Source: Aeoliella straminimaris (GTDB lineage: Bacteria; Planctomycetota; Planctomycetia; Pirellulales; Lacipirellulaceae). From it: a stretch of DNA of 64,000 nucleotides. Below the pieces are notes generated by a model. It was given only the letters and a program-made list of their open reading frames with translations. It was not told where the DNA came from and did no database searches. The stretch lies in the NCBI RefSeq assembly GCF_024054565.1, contig NZ_JAMXLR010000061.1:186001-250000 (forward strand), read 5' to 3'. This document shows, one piece after another, positions 26,545 through 35,164 of this stretch (the first letter of the stretch is position 1; each line of letters starts with the position of its first letter). Both the position numbers and the translations under genes were made by a program.

Positions 26545-26940
26545 ATGTCGAAGATGTCCGACTCCCCCCACGAATTCGAAGTCTTCTACGATGGCGACTG
26601 CCCGCTGTGCATGCGCGAGATCCGCTGGTTTCAGCGACTCGACAAGCACGACAAGATTCGCTTCACCGACATCGCGGCCAAAGAGTTCGACGCCGGTGAG
26701 CTAGGACTCGATCACGCCACGATGATGGCCCGCATCCACGGCCGCCTGCCGGACGGGACAATCATCACCGGCTTGGATGTCTTCCGCCGCCTGTACACGG
26801 CCGTGGGTTGGCGCTGGCCGGTCGCCATGAGCCGTTTGCCTGTCGCCAAGCAACTGCTCGACCTGGGCTACCGTGTGTTCGCCAAGAACCGCCTGCGGCT
26901 CACGGGGCGCTGCGCTGGCGATCGCTGTGCGGTGAAGTAG
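26545..26940 (+). CDS. DCC family thiol-disulfide oxidoreductase (DUF393)
   Basis: A 131-residue DCC protein. The N-terminus FEVFYDGDCPLCMREIRWF contains the defining DxxCxxC motif, followed by IRFTDIAA and the usual helical region GLDVFRRLYTAVGW. These are predicted thiol-disulfide oxidoreductases; the substrate is unknown. Two in-frame ATGs three codons apart could start it. It follows the CXXCH protein gene by 62 bases and may be co-transcribed. Confidence 0.88.
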   Translation: MSKMSDSPHEFEVFYDGDCPLCMREIRWFQRLDKHDKIRFTDIAAKEFDAGELGLDHATMMARIHGRLPDGTIITGLDVFRRLYTAVGWRWPVAMSRLPVAKQLLDLGYRVFAKNRLRLTGRCAGDRCAVK

Positions 26941-26978
26941 GGCTTCCGCTTCGATCGATTGACACGCCGACTCCTACG

Positions 26979-27542
26979 TCATCTTTCCACTTCCATGGCC
27001 TCTGGCATCTCACCACCAGGCAGTGGTGCGACCGACATGTAGTGCCGCGGCCAGAAATAAAGCAGCACGAAAGTTAGCACGCAACAATCCAGCACCGCGG
27101 CGAGAGCCAGTTTCTTGCGCTGCCCGCGATCGAGCGACACGCGTGAAATAATCAGCTTGCCGATCAAGTACAGCGAGTAGAACTGCAATGACAGAAACAG
27201 CAAGCCAATTGCCGCGGCGCGGAGTGCGCGGCGCACCGTGACGTTGGACTCGCTCTCCGTGGCGCGGTCCTCCACGTCGAATTCATCCCCCTCGGCTTCG
27301 TCTCCTGCAGCGACGGCCGATGCTCGCATCTGCTCGACCAGCCTTCGAGCCTCTTCGGCATCGTCCTTGGGGACCTGCAACTGGGCTCCCCCCACGGCTC
27401 CGCCCAAGAACCAGGCCGCATCGACAATCTCGCCGTTCAGCACGCAGGTGGGGATGCTGCCGGCTTCCAACTGAGCAGCGGCGCACTGCGCTTCGAGCCC
27501 CGTGCTGAAAGTCGCAATGGTGATGAAATCCTGTGAAGCCAT
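26979..27542 (-). CDS. DUF2007-like protein with membrane helices
   Basis: A 187-residue protein. Residues 5-75 (FITIATFSTGLEAQCAAAQL, LQVPKDDAEEARRLV) resemble the DUF2007 signal-transducing fold, an ACT-like domain found fused to membrane parts. Two helices follow, near 108-130 and 148-168. Its role is unknown. It is convergent with the DCC gene, with 38 bases between. Confidence 0.65.
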   Translation of the reverse strand: MASQDFITIATFSTGLEAQCAAAQLEAGSIPTCVLNGEIVDAAWFLGGAVGGAQLQVPKDDAEEARRLVEQMRASAVAAGDEAEGDEFDVEDRATESESNVTVRRALRAAAIGLLFLSLQFYSLYLIGKLIISRVSLDRGQRKKLALAAVLDCCVLTFVLLYFWPRHYMSVAPLPGGEMPEAMEVER

Positions 27543-27638
27543 GCCGCACGCCCCAGACTCGGAAAACTCCTGTTACCCGCTTCTCATGATACAGCATTCA
27601 CCCACTGCGATGAACGAGCGTCTGGGGTGCCGCAACGT

Positions 27639-27673
27639 GGATCCTTCAGTCGCTTAGGCTCCTTCAGGATGAC
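27639..27673. repeat. Single arm of CTAAGCGACTGA repeat
   Basis: GGATCCTTCAGTCGCTTAGG onward, matching the right arm of the element at 20063-20221 with one or two differences; no partner arm nearby. Confidence 0.7.
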
Positions 27674-27724
27674 ACAAGCATGGGATCGCTCGGAATGGCG
27701 TGCAACTATTAACCCATCGCCATT

Positions 27725-30022
27725 TTACACCAGTCCCCAACGCTTCCGCAAAAACCATTCAACGCCCACCACGGCGATGAACAACAACATGAACGGCCAC
27801 TTGTCCCAATAGGTGCGGCGCTCGATCACTTCGGTTTTCATCTCGGGTTTCTCGGCCGCCAGTTTGCGGACCAGGGCCGGCAGTTCCTCGGGCGCGAGTG
27901 CCTGGCCTCCGGCGGCTTCGGTGAGTTTCGCCAGGCCGGCCAGCAGAGTGGGCTCGGCGCCGGGGCGGTCGAGCTCCAGGTCCTGGTCGGGCACCAGGAA
28001 TCGCGCCCGCGACGACCCCAGCACCTGGCCATCGATCTTGGCGGTAACCTCGGCCACGTAGTCGCCCGGTTGGTCGGTTGTGGCGAAGGTGCCCGCACGG
28101 CGGCCGGTGTCGGTGGCCACGGTAACCAGGGGCTGCTTTGTGCCATCGGGCAGTGTGATGATGACCTCGAACTCGATCGTGGCGTTCGGGTCATCGTCGT
28201 CGCCCGGGGTCGCACCAACCTCCACGTCGAGTCGTCCACCGCGACTCACTCGCCGGGAAGCGAGGTCGAGCCACACTCGGCCGCTGGCATCGTCGTCCTT
28301 ACGGGCGAGCCACAGGATCACCTGCCGCCAGAAGCGGCGGAATTCGTCGCCGTGGTTTTCGAGTTGCCAGCGGAAGGTCGTATCGCCGGCAAAGGCGAGC
28401 GTCCGCCCGTTGCCTGCTTGCCCCACCACCAGTAGCGGATGCCGCGCGGCGTCGGCCGACTCGGCCAGCACCTGGGCGTTGGGTTTCAACAGCCGCCGCG
28501 ACAGGCGGTTGGCTCCGTCGAGCGCCGGCAGGTCTTCCCATCCGGCGCCAGGCTGGCCGCTGGCTTCGATCTGCATAATCGGGTGCGTACGACCAATGTC
28601 GCCCGCCGGTTGCATCTTCAGCGGCCCGGCCACGTGAACGTCTTCGCGAAGCTTCTCGCGGAAGTTTTGTCGTTCGGCAGGGCCAATGTTCACCGGCAAC
28701 ACTTCGGCAATTGGGTTGTTGAGAAATCCGCCCGGACCGAAGCTGTGGTAGCCGCCGCCCATCATCAGCCCCGTGCCACGGCGAACCATTTCGGCCAGCG
28801 CCTGCCAGCTTTCGGCGTCCATGGCGTCCTTGTCGACATCGGACAAGACCACCACGTCGTAGTTGCCCGGCTGTAGTTCGCGACGCAGGTCTTCCTGCGG
28901 CCGGGTGTAGTCGAACAACTTGCGGCTGACCAAAATGTCGGGCGACTCGTCGATGCTGCGGGGCACGAACGCCTGCTCGACGCCAGCGCCGCCACCAATG
29001 TTCGACGCACCATACAGGTAGAGCACCTTGATGCCCCCCTCGCGCACCGTGACAAAAGTGCTCGACTCGTTGTTGGTGGTAATCAGCTCGCCTTCGGGAC
29101 TCTCGGCCCGCAACGTCACTTTGTACTCACCGGGCGTGGTGGGTGTGTAGCCGAGCGAGACCGGCGTGCGACTATCTGCCGCCACGATCTCCTGCTCGCT
29201 GGTATCGACTACCTCCATTTTGCTGTTGCCTTTGTCGTCCACTCGCTCCCACAATAGCTGCACCTTCGCCCGGCGGTTGGCGTACCCTTCGGCCGTCAGT
29301 TGGCCACTGACGCGCATCGGGGCGTTGGCGAACACAGTGCCATTGACCAACAGATTCTCGATCGCCAAGTCCGAGCGGTCGCTACCGCCAGGCTGACCGA
29401 AGTAGAACGTGTAGAGCGGCACCGACTCCGCGGCGTACTGCCGGGCCACCAATTGCGGCGCGGCGTCCAGAGGAGGCACCGCCCGCTGGGCTCCGTCGCT
29501 CAGCACAATCACGCCCCGCAGCCGCTGATCGCCTTCGCGCTCCAGCAATTCCTGCAGCGCCGCCCCCAGGGGAGATTGCTCGCCAGTGGGACGATCGCCA
29601 AGGTCGAGCGTTCCGCCGGACACCTCGACCGGGTCGAGCGACTCTGCAAACGAGTACGCCCGGACGTTCCAATTCTCAGCGAGCGACTGCAACCCATCGG
29701 CCGATTCGCCCAGCACCAACCGCACGGCGTCGTACCGGCTGCGATTGTCCAGCGAGTCCTCCACCTGCATGCTCCGCGAGCGATCGGCCAGGATCAACAG
29801 CGTGGCGTCTTCGGGCGTGCTGCGGGTGAACTGCAGCGTCGGCCGCAACATGGCGAACAACAGCAGCAGTATCGCCACCAACCGCAGCATCTTGAGCGTC
29901 AGCATCCGCCCAAACGGCACCTCCATGTGCCGCGGCCCCACGCGCGCCAGCAGCACCAACAGCACCGCGGCGATGATCGCCACGAACAGATAGCCGCCGA
30001 CGGGATGGAAGGTGAGGGACAT
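27725..30022 (-). CDS. Large VWA / glutamine-amidotransferase-like membrane protein
   Basis: A 765-residue inner-membrane protein. Two N-terminal helices (about 8-25 and 45-62) and one C-terminal helix (about 740-758) flank an extracytoplasmic body. After the second helix comes a von Willebrand A-like domain starting LLILADRSRSM, a MIDAS DxSxS-type motif. Next are a beta-sandwich region and a GATase1-like fold containing VVVLSDVDKDAMDAESWQAL and GLMMGGGYHSFGPGG, without a clear catalytic Cys/His pair. It follows the BatA-like gene on the same strand, 66 bases away. It probably belongs to the MoxR/DUF58 assembly; its client is unknown. Confidence 0.8.
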   Translation of the reverse strand: MSLTFHPVGGYLFVAIIAAVLLVLLARVGPRHMEVPFGRMLTLKMLRLVAILLLLFAMLRPTLQFTRSTPEDATLLILADRSRSMQVEDSLDNRSRYDAVRLVLGESADGLQSLAENWNVRAYSFAESLDPVEVSGGTLDLGDRPTGEQSPLGAALQELLEREGDQRLRGVIVLSDGAQRAVPPLDAAPQLVARQYAAESVPLYTFYFGQPGGSDRSDLAIENLLVNGTVFANAPMRVSGQLTAEGYANRRAKVQLLWERVDDKGNSKMEVVDTSEQEIVAADSRTPVSLGYTPTTPGEYKVTLRAESPEGELITTNNESSTFVTVREGGIKVLYLYGASNIGGGAGVEQAFVPRSIDESPDILVSRKLFDYTRPQEDLRRELQPGNYDVVVLSDVDKDAMDAESWQALAEMVRRGTGLMMGGGYHSFGPGGFLNNPIAEVLPVNIGPAERQNFREKLREDVHVAGPLKMQPAGDIGRTHPIMQIEASGQPGAGWEDLPALDGANRLSRRLLKPNAQVLAESADAARHPLLVVGQAGNGRTLAFAGDTTFRWQLENHGDEFRRFWRQVILWLARKDDDASGRVWLDLASRRVSRGGRLDVEVGATPGDDDDPNATIEFEVIITLPDGTKQPLVTVATDTGRRAGTFATTDQPGDYVAEVTAKIDGQVLGSSRARFLVPDQDLELDRPGAEPTLLAGLAKLTEAAGGQALAPEELPALVRKLAAEKPEMKTEVIERRTYWDKWPFMLLFIAVVGVEWFLRKRWGLV

Positions 30023-30088
30023 GAACGAGGGGCGCGGATCGAGGGGTTAGGCGTTAGAAAAAGAATGACACGGTGACTGCTTGCTCAA

Positions 30089-32218
30089 TCAATCTGTTTT
30101 GTAAAATCTATCGGCCAGCCACTGTTCGCACGCCAGTACGATGGCGACGATGGCGATCAGCCAGGGGAACAACTCGCGGCCGACGCTGCCCAGGTCGATG
30201 GTGCTGGAGAGCGAATTGCGGCTGGCGACCAGCTCGACGCGGTCCTCGCCGAGCGCTGCTTCGATGGTGGGAAATTCAGCGCGCGCTAGCATGCCAACGT
30301 CGGGGGCCGAGTTGACGCTGAACCCTCGGTCGAGCCGCGCCCGCTCGCCACCCGAGCGAACGCGATAGTTGCCCACCTGATCGGTGACGGTCACCACAAT
30401 CTCCTGTTGGCCGGGCGAAAGGCTCTGTGGCAGCGGGTCGCCCGTCGGCGGGTCGAGTACGTAAGTGGCCAGGTCGCTCCGTCGGGGCAGCGGCAACGAC
30501 ACCACGCGTCCCGCCTCGTAATTCAGCGGCCGATTGTCGGCCCCCACCAGGTAGTCGGCCATACCTTCGACCAGCGCGAGGAACGGCCAGGGGTCGGGGT
30601 TCGTGGGCAGCAGGTTCCAGGGATCGCCCGAAGCGCGATCCGAAAGCGGCGTGGTGACCAGCAACACACGGCCACTGCCAAACAGCCCCTCGACAATGGC
30701 CGGCGTGCCATCGGCAAACGTGGCGACCGTGGTGGCCGCTTTGTCAAAATTCGCCACGGCCCACTTCTTGAACACCGGGAACGCCGGCCATGGCGTGGCC
30801 TCGGCGATGTCGGCAAGCTGCCGCAACACGGGATGCCCATAGCCGGTAGGCGCCAGGTAGGTGGCCTTGCTGTCGACCCAGCGAAGCTCGCCCTGCAAGA
30901 GCAACTGTGGTGCGGGCGCGTTGAACTCGTCGAGCTTGCCGACCGCGTTGCGGCCCAGCATCACCGCCAGACCGCCGCCGGTTTGGACGAAGTCGCTAAG
31001 TTTTCGCCACTCGGCGGAGGTCAACGCCGGCGGATCGAGCAACATCACCGCGTCGAAGGTGGCCAGTTGCGCGCGATCGAGCCCGTCGACCGCAATTTGC
31101 TCCACCGCAAACTGCGCCGCTGCTGTTTGCGCAAGGGCCGACGGTGCGAGGGCCTCGGCCATCAGGTTGGTATCGTCGACCGTGGCGCCCACCAGCAACA
31201 AACGTGGCGGTGGATCGACGCTCACGGTAAAGTACCGCGTGTTGTCGGCCGATAGGGGGTCGTCGCCCGATAGCCGCACGTAGCCCTGGTGCACGCCGGC
31301 AGTGAGCCCCGAGAGCGGCACTTCGACCGGTTGGGCCACGTCGCTCAGTTCCACCTGCTCCTCTGCCCTTTTGGTGGCCTTGCCGCCAGCGGGGGCGAGC
31401 CACACCTCCACCGAACGCGGACGGCCGCTCAGGTTTTCGCTGGCCAAGGCATCGGTGCGGAGCGTGACAATTTCGCCAGTGGCCAAATGGTCGGCCGAGA
31501 GCTCCAGTTCGCCCAAGCCCGCGTTCACGGGATCCTTCTCGCCAACGTCTACCAGGTAGAGCTTGGTCCCTTCGTTGGCCTTGAGGGCTTCGCCCATCAG
31601 GTTGAGCGCCCCGTCGTTCCACACCACGCGGCTAAGGTCGGTAAACACATACACCTCGCGGCGGTGGTCGGGCCGTTCGGCCAGCAGGCTCACGGCCTCG
31701 ATCACCGCATCCGCCAGTGGCGCGGCGGCAGGCGTGGTTCGCAGGCGCTCGGTTCGCAAAATGGCCGCGTCGCGTTCGCCGAGTTTGGCCCGCCGCGCTC
31801 GCCCTGGTTCCACAAGCGCTACCTCGGCGTCGGCCGGCAGTTTCTCCAAGAGCCATGTAGCGGTCTCTTTGGCCGCGTCGAGCCGGGATTCGTTCTTTTT
31901 CAGGTAGTCCATCCGCGGCGAGTTGTCGATCACCACGGCCGCCGCCAGTCCCGCCTTGCCCTCGCCCAGCAGCCCGGAGCCCCGCAGCACCGGCCGCGCG
32001 AGCGCCAGCACCAGGAACAAGATAAACGCACACCGCAGTGCCAAGAGAATCCAATGCCGCAGCCGCAGCCGCGTCTGATTGGTCGATTGCCGCTTCCGCA
32101 CAAAACGCAGCGCAGGAAACTCCACCTTCTTCGGCTCCCGGCGCATCACGAGATGCAGGATGATGGGCAGAGCGATGAAAGCCGCCCCAGCCAATAATGT
32201 GGGGGCTAAGAAAGACAT
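30089..32218 (-). CDS. BatA-like membrane VWA protein
   Basis: A 709-residue membrane protein. The N-terminal BatA/aerotolerance module (FLAPTLLAGAAFIALPIILH then LVMRREPKKVEFPALRFV, basic stretch, and helix WILLALRCAFILFLVLALA) is followed by a VWA domain (AVVIDNSPRMDY) whose MIDAS motif is degenerate (DNSPR). A GATase-like region (FDAVMLLDPPALTSAEWRKL) and a C-terminal helix follow. The ATG at 32218 directly abuts the four-helix-bundle cassette. Before that insertion its start would have overlapped the DUF58 stop as TAATG, so translation may now be uncoupled. Confidence 0.85.
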   Translation of the reverse strand: MSFLAPTLLAGAAFIALPIILHLVMRREPKKVEFPALRFVRKRQSTNQTRLRLRHWILLALRCAFILFLVLALARPVLRGSGLLGEGKAGLAAAVVIDNSPRMDYLKKNESRLDAAKETATWLLEKLPADAEVALVEPGRARRAKLGERDAAILRTERLRTTPAAAPLADAVIEAVSLLAERPDHRREVYVFTDLSRVVWNDGALNLMGEALKANEGTKLYLVDVGEKDPVNAGLGELELSADHLATGEIVTLRTDALASENLSGRPRSVEVWLAPAGGKATKRAEEQVELSDVAQPVEVPLSGLTAGVHQGYVRLSGDDPLSADNTRYFTVSVDPPPRLLLVGATVDDTNLMAEALAPSALAQTAAAQFAVEQIAVDGLDRAQLATFDAVMLLDPPALTSAEWRKLSDFVQTGGGLAVMLGRNAVGKLDEFNAPAPQLLLQGELRWVDSKATYLAPTGYGHPVLRQLADIAEATPWPAFPVFKKWAVANFDKAATTVATFADGTPAIVEGLFGSGRVLLVTTPLSDRASGDPWNLLPTNPDPWPFLALVEGMADYLVGADNRPLNYEAGRVVSLPLPRRSDLATYVLDPPTGDPLPQSLSPGQQEIVVTVTDQVGNYRVRSGGERARLDRGFSVNSAPDVGMLARAEFPTIEAALGEDRVELVASRNSLSSTIDLGSVGRELFPWLIAIVAIVLACEQWLADRFYKTD

Positions 32219-32219
32219 T

Positions 32220-32701
32220 GGGCTTTCGGCTGTCGGCTGTCGGCTGTCGGCAAGAGCATGGCTAACTTACGTGGATGTGCGGAGCTTCTTGAGCAGTGAA
32301 GCAAGCATTCGCTTGATGCGTTGAATCGTGGACTCTAGTCGCAAATGACTTTCGGCTTCTAGATAGTTTAGATCTTTGGCGAGGAGCAAATGGTACTCCA
32401 CTTCACTGGCGGAGCCGAGCGCGGTTTGTACAAATCGCCCGAAGTCTGCATCACTACCGCGTCCACAGCCTTCTGCAAGATTTGCACCGATCGATGACGC
32501 AGCCCGTCGAAGCTGCGATATCAAGCCAAACCGTTCATCCACCGAAAAGGTTCGCGTTGTCCGATATACCTCCAAGGTCACTTCGTGAGCCAATTGCCAT
32601 ACTTCAAGGTTGCGAAAGTTTTGCATGGATCCCCTTCATTTGATGTTTCGGAATCTGTCGCAGCCTCTTGCCGACAGCCGACAGCTATTAGCCGACAGCC
32701 C
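32220..32701. mobile_element. TIR-bounded cassette carrying an S23-type four-helix-bundle gene
   Basis: A 482-base segment with 37-base inverted arms (32220-32256 and 32665-32701), 32 of 37 identical, built of GGCTGTC sub-repeats and ending inside with GTCGGCAAGAG. It fills the complete gap between the DUF58 stop codon and the BatA-like start codon. TT flanks it on both sides. Removing the element and one TT leaves CGTAATGTC, a TAA/ATG overlap. It contains one gene, at 32267-32626. Confidence 0.82.
32267..32626 (-). CDS. Four-helix-bundle protein (S23/IVP family)
   Basis: A 119-residue protein of the four-helix-bundle family TIGR02436, first known from 23S rRNA intervening sequences. Hallmarks seen are FRNLEVWQLAHEVTLEVYR, LISQLRRAASSIGANLAEG and SASEVEYHLLLAKDL. 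The length is normal. The start ATG 32626 has GAAGGGG a few bases upstream. It lies alone within an inverted-repeat cassette on the same strand as the interrupted operon, so read-through from the operon promoter is possible. Function of the family outside rRNA is unclear. Confidence 0.92.
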   Translation of the reverse strand: MQNFRNLEVWQLAHEVTLEVYRTTRTFSVDERFGLISQLRRAASSIGANLAEGCGRGSDADFGRFVQTALGSASEVEYHLLLAKDLNYLEAESHLRLESTIQRIKRMLASLLKKLRTST

Positions 32702-33598
32702 TTACGCACGTTGCCTTCTCGTCACCAAATACTCCATCAACGCCCGGTCGAACGGCATGCTGGTGTCGAGTGGCACGTAGTCGATGCCGCTCTTTTGGCA
32801 TTCGGTGCGGTACTGTTCGCGGAACGCGTTGATTTCTTCGGCGTAGTCGCTCTTGAAGCTGTCGGCGTCGACCTCCAGTTTTTCGTGCGTCTCAGGGTCT
32901 TCGAGTTCCATCAAACCGTGAAAGGGGAAATCGACCTCGGCCTCGTCGAGGATATGAAACAAAATCACGTCGTTGCCGCCATGTCGCAGGCGGCGTAGCG
33001 AGGCGATCGTCTCCTCCGCCTCGCCCAGCAGGTCGCTGAACACCATCACCAGGCTGGCGTGTTTGATCATGGCGGCCAGTTGCGTGAGGCTCTTCGCCAC
33101 GTCGGTCTCGCCGGCGGGCTCCATCCGTGCGAGCACACTCAGCACGTTACCAATCTGCTGTCGCTTGCTCTTGGGCGGCAGGAACTTGTCGATCTTCTCG
33201 CCAAAGGTCACCAGGCCCACCGGGTCGTTCTGGTGCACCATCAAGTAGCAGAGCGCGGCCGCGATGCAGATCGCGTAATCGAACTTCGTCATCTCCTGCC
33301 GGTAGGTGTACGCCATCGAGCGGCTCTGATCCATCACCAGGTATCCGGTGATGTTGGTCTCGGCCTCGAACTTCTTGGTGTAGTACTTGTCGGTCTTGGC
33401 GTAGACCAGCCAGTCGATGTCCTGTGGATTATCGCCGGCCGTGTACTTGCGATGCTCGCTGAACTCGACCGAGAAGCCATGAAACGGACTGGCGTGCAAC
33501 CCTTGCAGAAAGCCCTTCACAATGAACTGCGCGCGCAAATCGAGCCGCTTGATCTGCTGAATCACAGCGGGCTTCAGGTATTGCTCGACAGTGGCCAT
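32702..33598 (-). CDS. DUF58 domain protein
   Basis: A 298-residue cytosolic DUF58 protein with a VWA-like fold. Motifs are EFSEHRKYTAGDNPQDIDWL (the DUF58 signature), VMDQSRSMAY (MIDAS-like DxSxS) and VMVFSDLLGE. DUF58 proteins work with MoxR ATPases and BatA-type VWA membrane proteins, as encoded on either side here. The start ATG 33598 begins MATVEQYLKPAVIQ. The stop TAA touches the cassette edge. Confidence 0.92.
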   Translation of the reverse strand: MATVEQYLKPAVIQQIKRLDLRAQFIVKGFLQGLHASPFHGFSVEFSEHRKYTAGDNPQDIDWLVYAKTDKYYTKKFEAETNITGYLVMDQSRSMAYTYRQEMTKFDYAICIAAALCYLMVHQNDPVGLVTFGEKIDKFLPPKSKRQQIGNVLSVLARMEPAGETDVAKSLTQLAAMIKHASLVMVFSDLLGEAEETIASLRRLRHGGNDVILFHILDEAEVDFPFHGLMELEDPETHEKLEVDADSFKSDYAEEINAFREQYRTECQKSGIDYVPLDTSMPFDRALMEYLVTRRQRA

Positions 33599-33608
33599 TG
33601 TTATTTCG

Positions 33609-33628
33609 GCGAGCCGGAAGCATCAGCG
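33609..33628. repeat. Single arm of GAGCCGGAAGC repeat
   Basis: GCGAGCCGGAAGCATCAGCG, one mismatch from the perfect arms at 45416-45492. It lies just upstream of the DUF58 start. Confidence 0.65.
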
Positions 33629-33704
33629 CCCGGGGTTGGTTTGCGAGGGGAATTGAATTCGTCGCGGATGGACGCGGATTTGAGCGGATTGTCGCGGATA
33701 CTTT

Positions 33705-33777
33705 GGAACACTAATCTTCGCAAATCGACGCAAATGAGGAGTAGTTATTAGTGAAGATTAACGATGGTTAGGGTTCC
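33705..33777. repeat. Empty palindromic element, TAATCT family, nested
   Basis: Left arm GGAACACTAATCTTCGCAAA, right arm (inverted) GGAACCCTAACCATCGTTAA. The right arm is more diverged than in the other copies. It lies wholly between the arms of the GCGGAT element, so it was probably inserted into it. Confidence 0.7.
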
Positions 33778-33794
33778 TCCCAAATTGGCCAATC

Positions 33795-33830
33795 AGATTC
33801 TTCAGTCGCTTAGGCTCCCTCAGGATGACA
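33795..33830. repeat. Single arm of CTAAGCGACTGA repeat
   Basis: AGATTCTTCAGTCGCTTAGG onward, same family as 20184-20221 and 27639-27673. Confidence 0.65.
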
Positions 33831-33905
33831 AGTTGTTCCTGATCCGCGTCCATCCGCCCAAATCCGCGCTAATCCGCGACTGATTCCTTCTGCGTGTCTC
33901 CCTAG

Positions 33906-34979
33906 CTACCCCTTCTCGTTAAACTTCGGAATCTCCGGCGTCGGTATCTCCTTCAAGAGCCGCGTTACCACGTCTTCGTTGGTCATCCCTTCGGCTTGGG
34001 CTTGGAAGTTCGTGCTCACGCGGTGGCGGAGTACCGGGATGGCGCACTTCTGGACGTCTTCGATGGCCACGCTGAAGCGGCCGTCCATTGCTGCGAGGGC
34101 TTTGCCGCCGTGGATGAGGAACTGACCCGCGCGGGGGCCGGCGCCCCACTCCACTAGCTCTTTGACGAACTCCGGCGCCGAGTCGTCCCGCGGCCGCGTC
34201 GCGCGCACCAGGGCGGCGACGTATTTGATGATGTACTCGCTCACTGCCACGCTGCCGACCAGCTTCTGCAGGTTCAGAATCGCCCGCGCCGAGAGCACCT
34301 TGTTCGGTTCCTGCTTTTCGCTTCGGGTGGTGGTGGTCAGGATTCGCTGTTCTTCTTCCAGCGTCGGATAGTCGATCTTGATGTTGAACATGAACCGGTC
34401 GAGCTGCGCTTCGGGCAGCGGGTAGGTACCTTCTTGCTCGATGGGGTTCTGCGTGGCGATCGTAAAGAACGGGTCGGGCAGCTTGTAGGTTTCCTGGCCG
34501 ACGCTCACTTCGCGTTCCTGCATCGCTTGCAGCAGCGCGGCTTGGGTCTTGGGCGGCGTCCGGTTGATTTCGTCGGCCAGCAGGATGTTGGTGAAGATCG
34601 GGCCTTCGACGAAGCGGAAGTTACGCCGCCCCTGCTCGTCTTCTTCCAGCACGTTGGTACCGGTGATGTCCGAAGGCATCAGGTCGGGCGTGAACTGGAT
34701 GCGTTTGAACTCGAGGTCGAGAATCTGCGAGAGCGTGGAGACCATGAGTGTCTTCGCCAGACCCGGCACGCCTTCCAGCAGGCAGTGCCCGCGGGTAAAG
34801 ATGGCGGCGAACAATTGTTCGATCACCAGGTCCTGACCGACGATGATTTTCTGCAGCTCCTGCTGCATCACCATGCGATGCTGGCGGAATTCCTGCAGAA
34901 TGTCGCCTAGGTTGCGCGTTTTTGTTCCAGAACCCTGCGCAGCGGGATTCGGCGATCCAGAGGGCGTGGCGGTACTCAA
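33906..34979 (-). CDS. MoxR-family AAA+ ATPase
   Basis: A 357-residue ATPase. Walker A region is HCLLEGVPGLAKTL, Walker B ILLADEINRTPPKTQAALL and sensor 1 FFTIATQNPIEQEGTYPL, all typical of MoxR. It is a cytosolic chaperone-like ATPase expected to act with the DUF58 and VWA proteins of this cluster. I place the start at TTG 34979, which has AAGGA seven bases upstream; a longer frame to TTG 35033 would begin within a few bases of the predicted transcription start. A 307-base repeat nest separates it from DUF58. Confidence 0.92.
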   Translation of the reverse strand: MSTATPSGSPNPAAQGSGTKTRNLGDILQEFRQHRMVMQQELQKIIVGQDLVIEQLFAAIFTRGHCLLEGVPGLAKTLMVSTLSQILDLEFKRIQFTPDLMPSDITGTNVLEEDEQGRRNFRFVEGPIFTNILLADEINRTPPKTQAALLQAMQEREVSVGQETYKLPDPFFTIATQNPIEQEGTYPLPEAQLDRFMFNIKIDYPTLEEEQRILTTTTRSEKQEPNKVLSARAILNLQKLVGSVAVSEYIIKYVAALVRATRPRDDSAPEFVKELVEWGAGPRAGQFLIHGGKALAAMDGRFSVAIEDVQKCAIPVLRHRVSTNFQAQAEGMTNEDVVTRLLKEIPTPEIPKFNEKG

Positions 34980-35044
34980 ACTGCTATCCTTCGGTGTTTT
35001 CGTAGTGCGGACGGGCCGCGAGCGGACACTCAATGCGGAAATTC

Positions 35045-35073
35045 ATTCTACGGATGGCTACCGAATGCGACAA
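35045..35073 (-). promoter_or_regulatory. Promoter for the MoxR gene cluster
   Basis: On the minus strand TTGTCG (35068-35073), 17-base spacer, TAGAAT (35045-35050). It would give a leader of about 60 bases to the TTG at 34979. Confidence 0.6.
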
Positions 35074-35105
35074 TCTGCAATAAACGCCCTGGTAGTCGAG
35101 GTAAG

Positions 35106-35122
35106 TATCGTAGCGTACGATA
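35106..35122. promoter_or_regulatory. Operator-like palindrome between divergent genes
   Basis: TATCGTA-GCG-TACGATA, a perfect 7-base inverted repeat, midway between the divergent MoxR and DUF4159 genes. It could bind a regulator acting on either; no regulator gene is near. Confidence 0.4.
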
Positions 35123-35164
35123 GTTGGGCGCGATAACGCGTCTCGCCCGTTAAAGGAGTTCGCC

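Larger units (their letters stand above)
33661..33880. repeat. GCGGAT-type inverted-repeat element with another nested inside
   Basis: Arms 33661-33699 and 33842-33880 are inverted copies, 33 of 39 identical, made of GTCGCGGAT / CGCGGATTTG / GCGGAT sub-repeats. Inside lie a complete TAATCT palindrome (33705-33777) and one CTAAGCGACTGA arm (about 33795-33830). No gene is present. The nest occupies most of the gap between the MoxR and DUF58 genes. Confidence 0.8.
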
